Assembly (NCBI GenBank): GCA_020844525.1
Contig: JAJGAH010000007.1
Coordinates: forward strand, 1 to 17,720
Length of the DNA: 17,720 nt
Source: Eubacterium sp.
GTDB taxonomy: Bacteria > Bacillota > Clostridia > Lachnospirales > Lachnospiraceae
Direction: 5' to 3'
In this document: positions 17,149-17,720 of the stretch, one piece after another
Position numbering within the stretch: position 1 is the stretch's first letter
Layout: the number at the start of each line of letters is the position of its first letter
Notes under the pieces: model-generated
What the model saw: the letters and a program-made list of their open reading frames with translations, nothing else
What the model was told of the DNA's origin: nothing
The model's database searches: none
Made by a program: the position numbers and the translations under genes

Positions 17149-17720
17149 TTAGAAATACCCCTCTCTCTTCCGTCTTTCCATGCTCGCCGCCCCGTCATGA
17201 TCAATGACACGGCTGGTTCTCTCGGATTCCACCGCACCAAGGGTTTCCTCCACAATCGCATCCAGTGTATCCGCCTCTGATTCGAAGCCACCGGTCAGCG
17301 GATAGCAGCCCAATGTGCGGAAACGTATTTTCTTGTGCATGATATCGGACGGCTTCAGCTGCAGCTTCTGCACAATGCGGTCGTCATCCACCATGATCAG
17401 ATTGCCGTCCCGCTCAATACACGGGCGCTCCTTGGCATAGTAGAGAGAGACAATCTCCAGATTCTCCCGCTGAATGTACTGCCAGATATCCTTCTCTGTC
17501 CAGTTCGAAAGTGGAAAAACCCGCATGCTCTCGCCCTTGTTGATCTGGGTGTTGTAGAGCTTCCACATCTCGGGGCGCTGGTTCTTCGGGTCCCAGGCCT
17601 GTGCGGAATTCCGGAAGGAGAAGATCCGCTCCTTCGCACGGGACTTCTCCTCATCCCTTCTGCCGCCGCCGAAGGCAGCCGTAAATCCATAGGTCGTTAA
17701 TGCCTGCTTCAATGCCTGGG
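17149..17720 (-). CDS. cysD: sulfate adenylyltransferase small subunit, partial (N-terminus off the right edge)
   Basis: The last 190 or so residues of CysD, the PAPS-reductase-like subunit that makes the adenylyl transfer. Clear family segments: [51 protein letters not shown] and [13 protein letters not shown], and the usual C-terminal ERKREGYF-type ending ([10 protein letters not shown]). The frame is open to the last base of the window; the start lies outside. Stop is TAA at 17149-17151, with cysN one base further, so the two are translationally coupled as is usual. Nothing abnormal is seen in the visible part. Confidence 0.96.
   Translation of the reverse strand, partial: QALKQALTTYGFTAAFGGGRRDEEKSRAKERIFSFRNSAQAWDPKNQRPEMWKLYNTQINKGESMRVFPLSNWTEKDIWQYIQRENLEIVSLYYAKERPCIERDGNLIMVDDDRIVQKLQLKPSDIMHKKIRFRTLGCYPLTGGFESEADTLDAIVEETLGAVESERTSRVIDHDGAASMERRKREGYF

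Noticed and set aside
17148..17291. N-terminal extension of CysN into cysD
   Set aside because: The extra residues are basic shadow sequence; CysN sequence begins at MSGLLKF, one base after the cysD stop.

Overview
The window looks like part of a chromosome from an anaerobic Firmicute, most likely a Lachnospiraceae or related Clostridia. The grounds are the moderate GC content, strong AGGAGG-type ribosome binding sites, a DUF438/hemerythrin/PAS protein, a short CstA, a SWIM-SNF2 helicase, and a CysD/CysN pair. The taxon is inferred from protein character only. No rRNA, tRNA, CRISPR array, phage gene or transposase gene was seen.

Layout. Positions 1-3772 (minus strand) hold enolase, a two-domain cupin and a DUF438/hemerythrin/PAS protein cut by the left edge. 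They may be one transcript, driven by a clear promoter upstream of eno. Positions 3773-4152 hold that promoter and two tandem terminators for the next unit. Positions 4153-7186 (minus) hold a MoxR-type AAA+ ATPase followed by its NorD/CobT-like VWA partner, with about 350 bp between them that contains a coding-looking but start-less and broken reading frame. A terminator at 7357-7397 separates this pair from cstA (7523-9073, minus), a peptide or pyruvate transporter family member. Upstream of cstA is an unrecognised membrane protein (9415-10419, minus).

The most unusual region is 10463-15500. A 1364-residue SWIM/SNF2 helicase gene (plus strand) is bracketed by two copies of a 255-bp non-coding palindromic element in opposite orientation. 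The cores are about 95% identical, with nested inverted repeats and no open frame, so they look like MITEs. The right copy overlaps the stop codon of cysN. The arrangement could allow inversion or mobilisation of the helicase gene.

Positions 15498-17720 (minus) hold the sulfate-activation pair cysD (cut by the right edge) and cysN, separated by one base. CysN carries a C-terminal extension that resembles APS kinase but has lost the P-loop.

Several genes on the left share a possible redox or nitrogen-oxide theme (hemerythrin/DUF438, cupin, NorQ/NorD-like pair), but no nitric oxide reductase is present and the link is inference.
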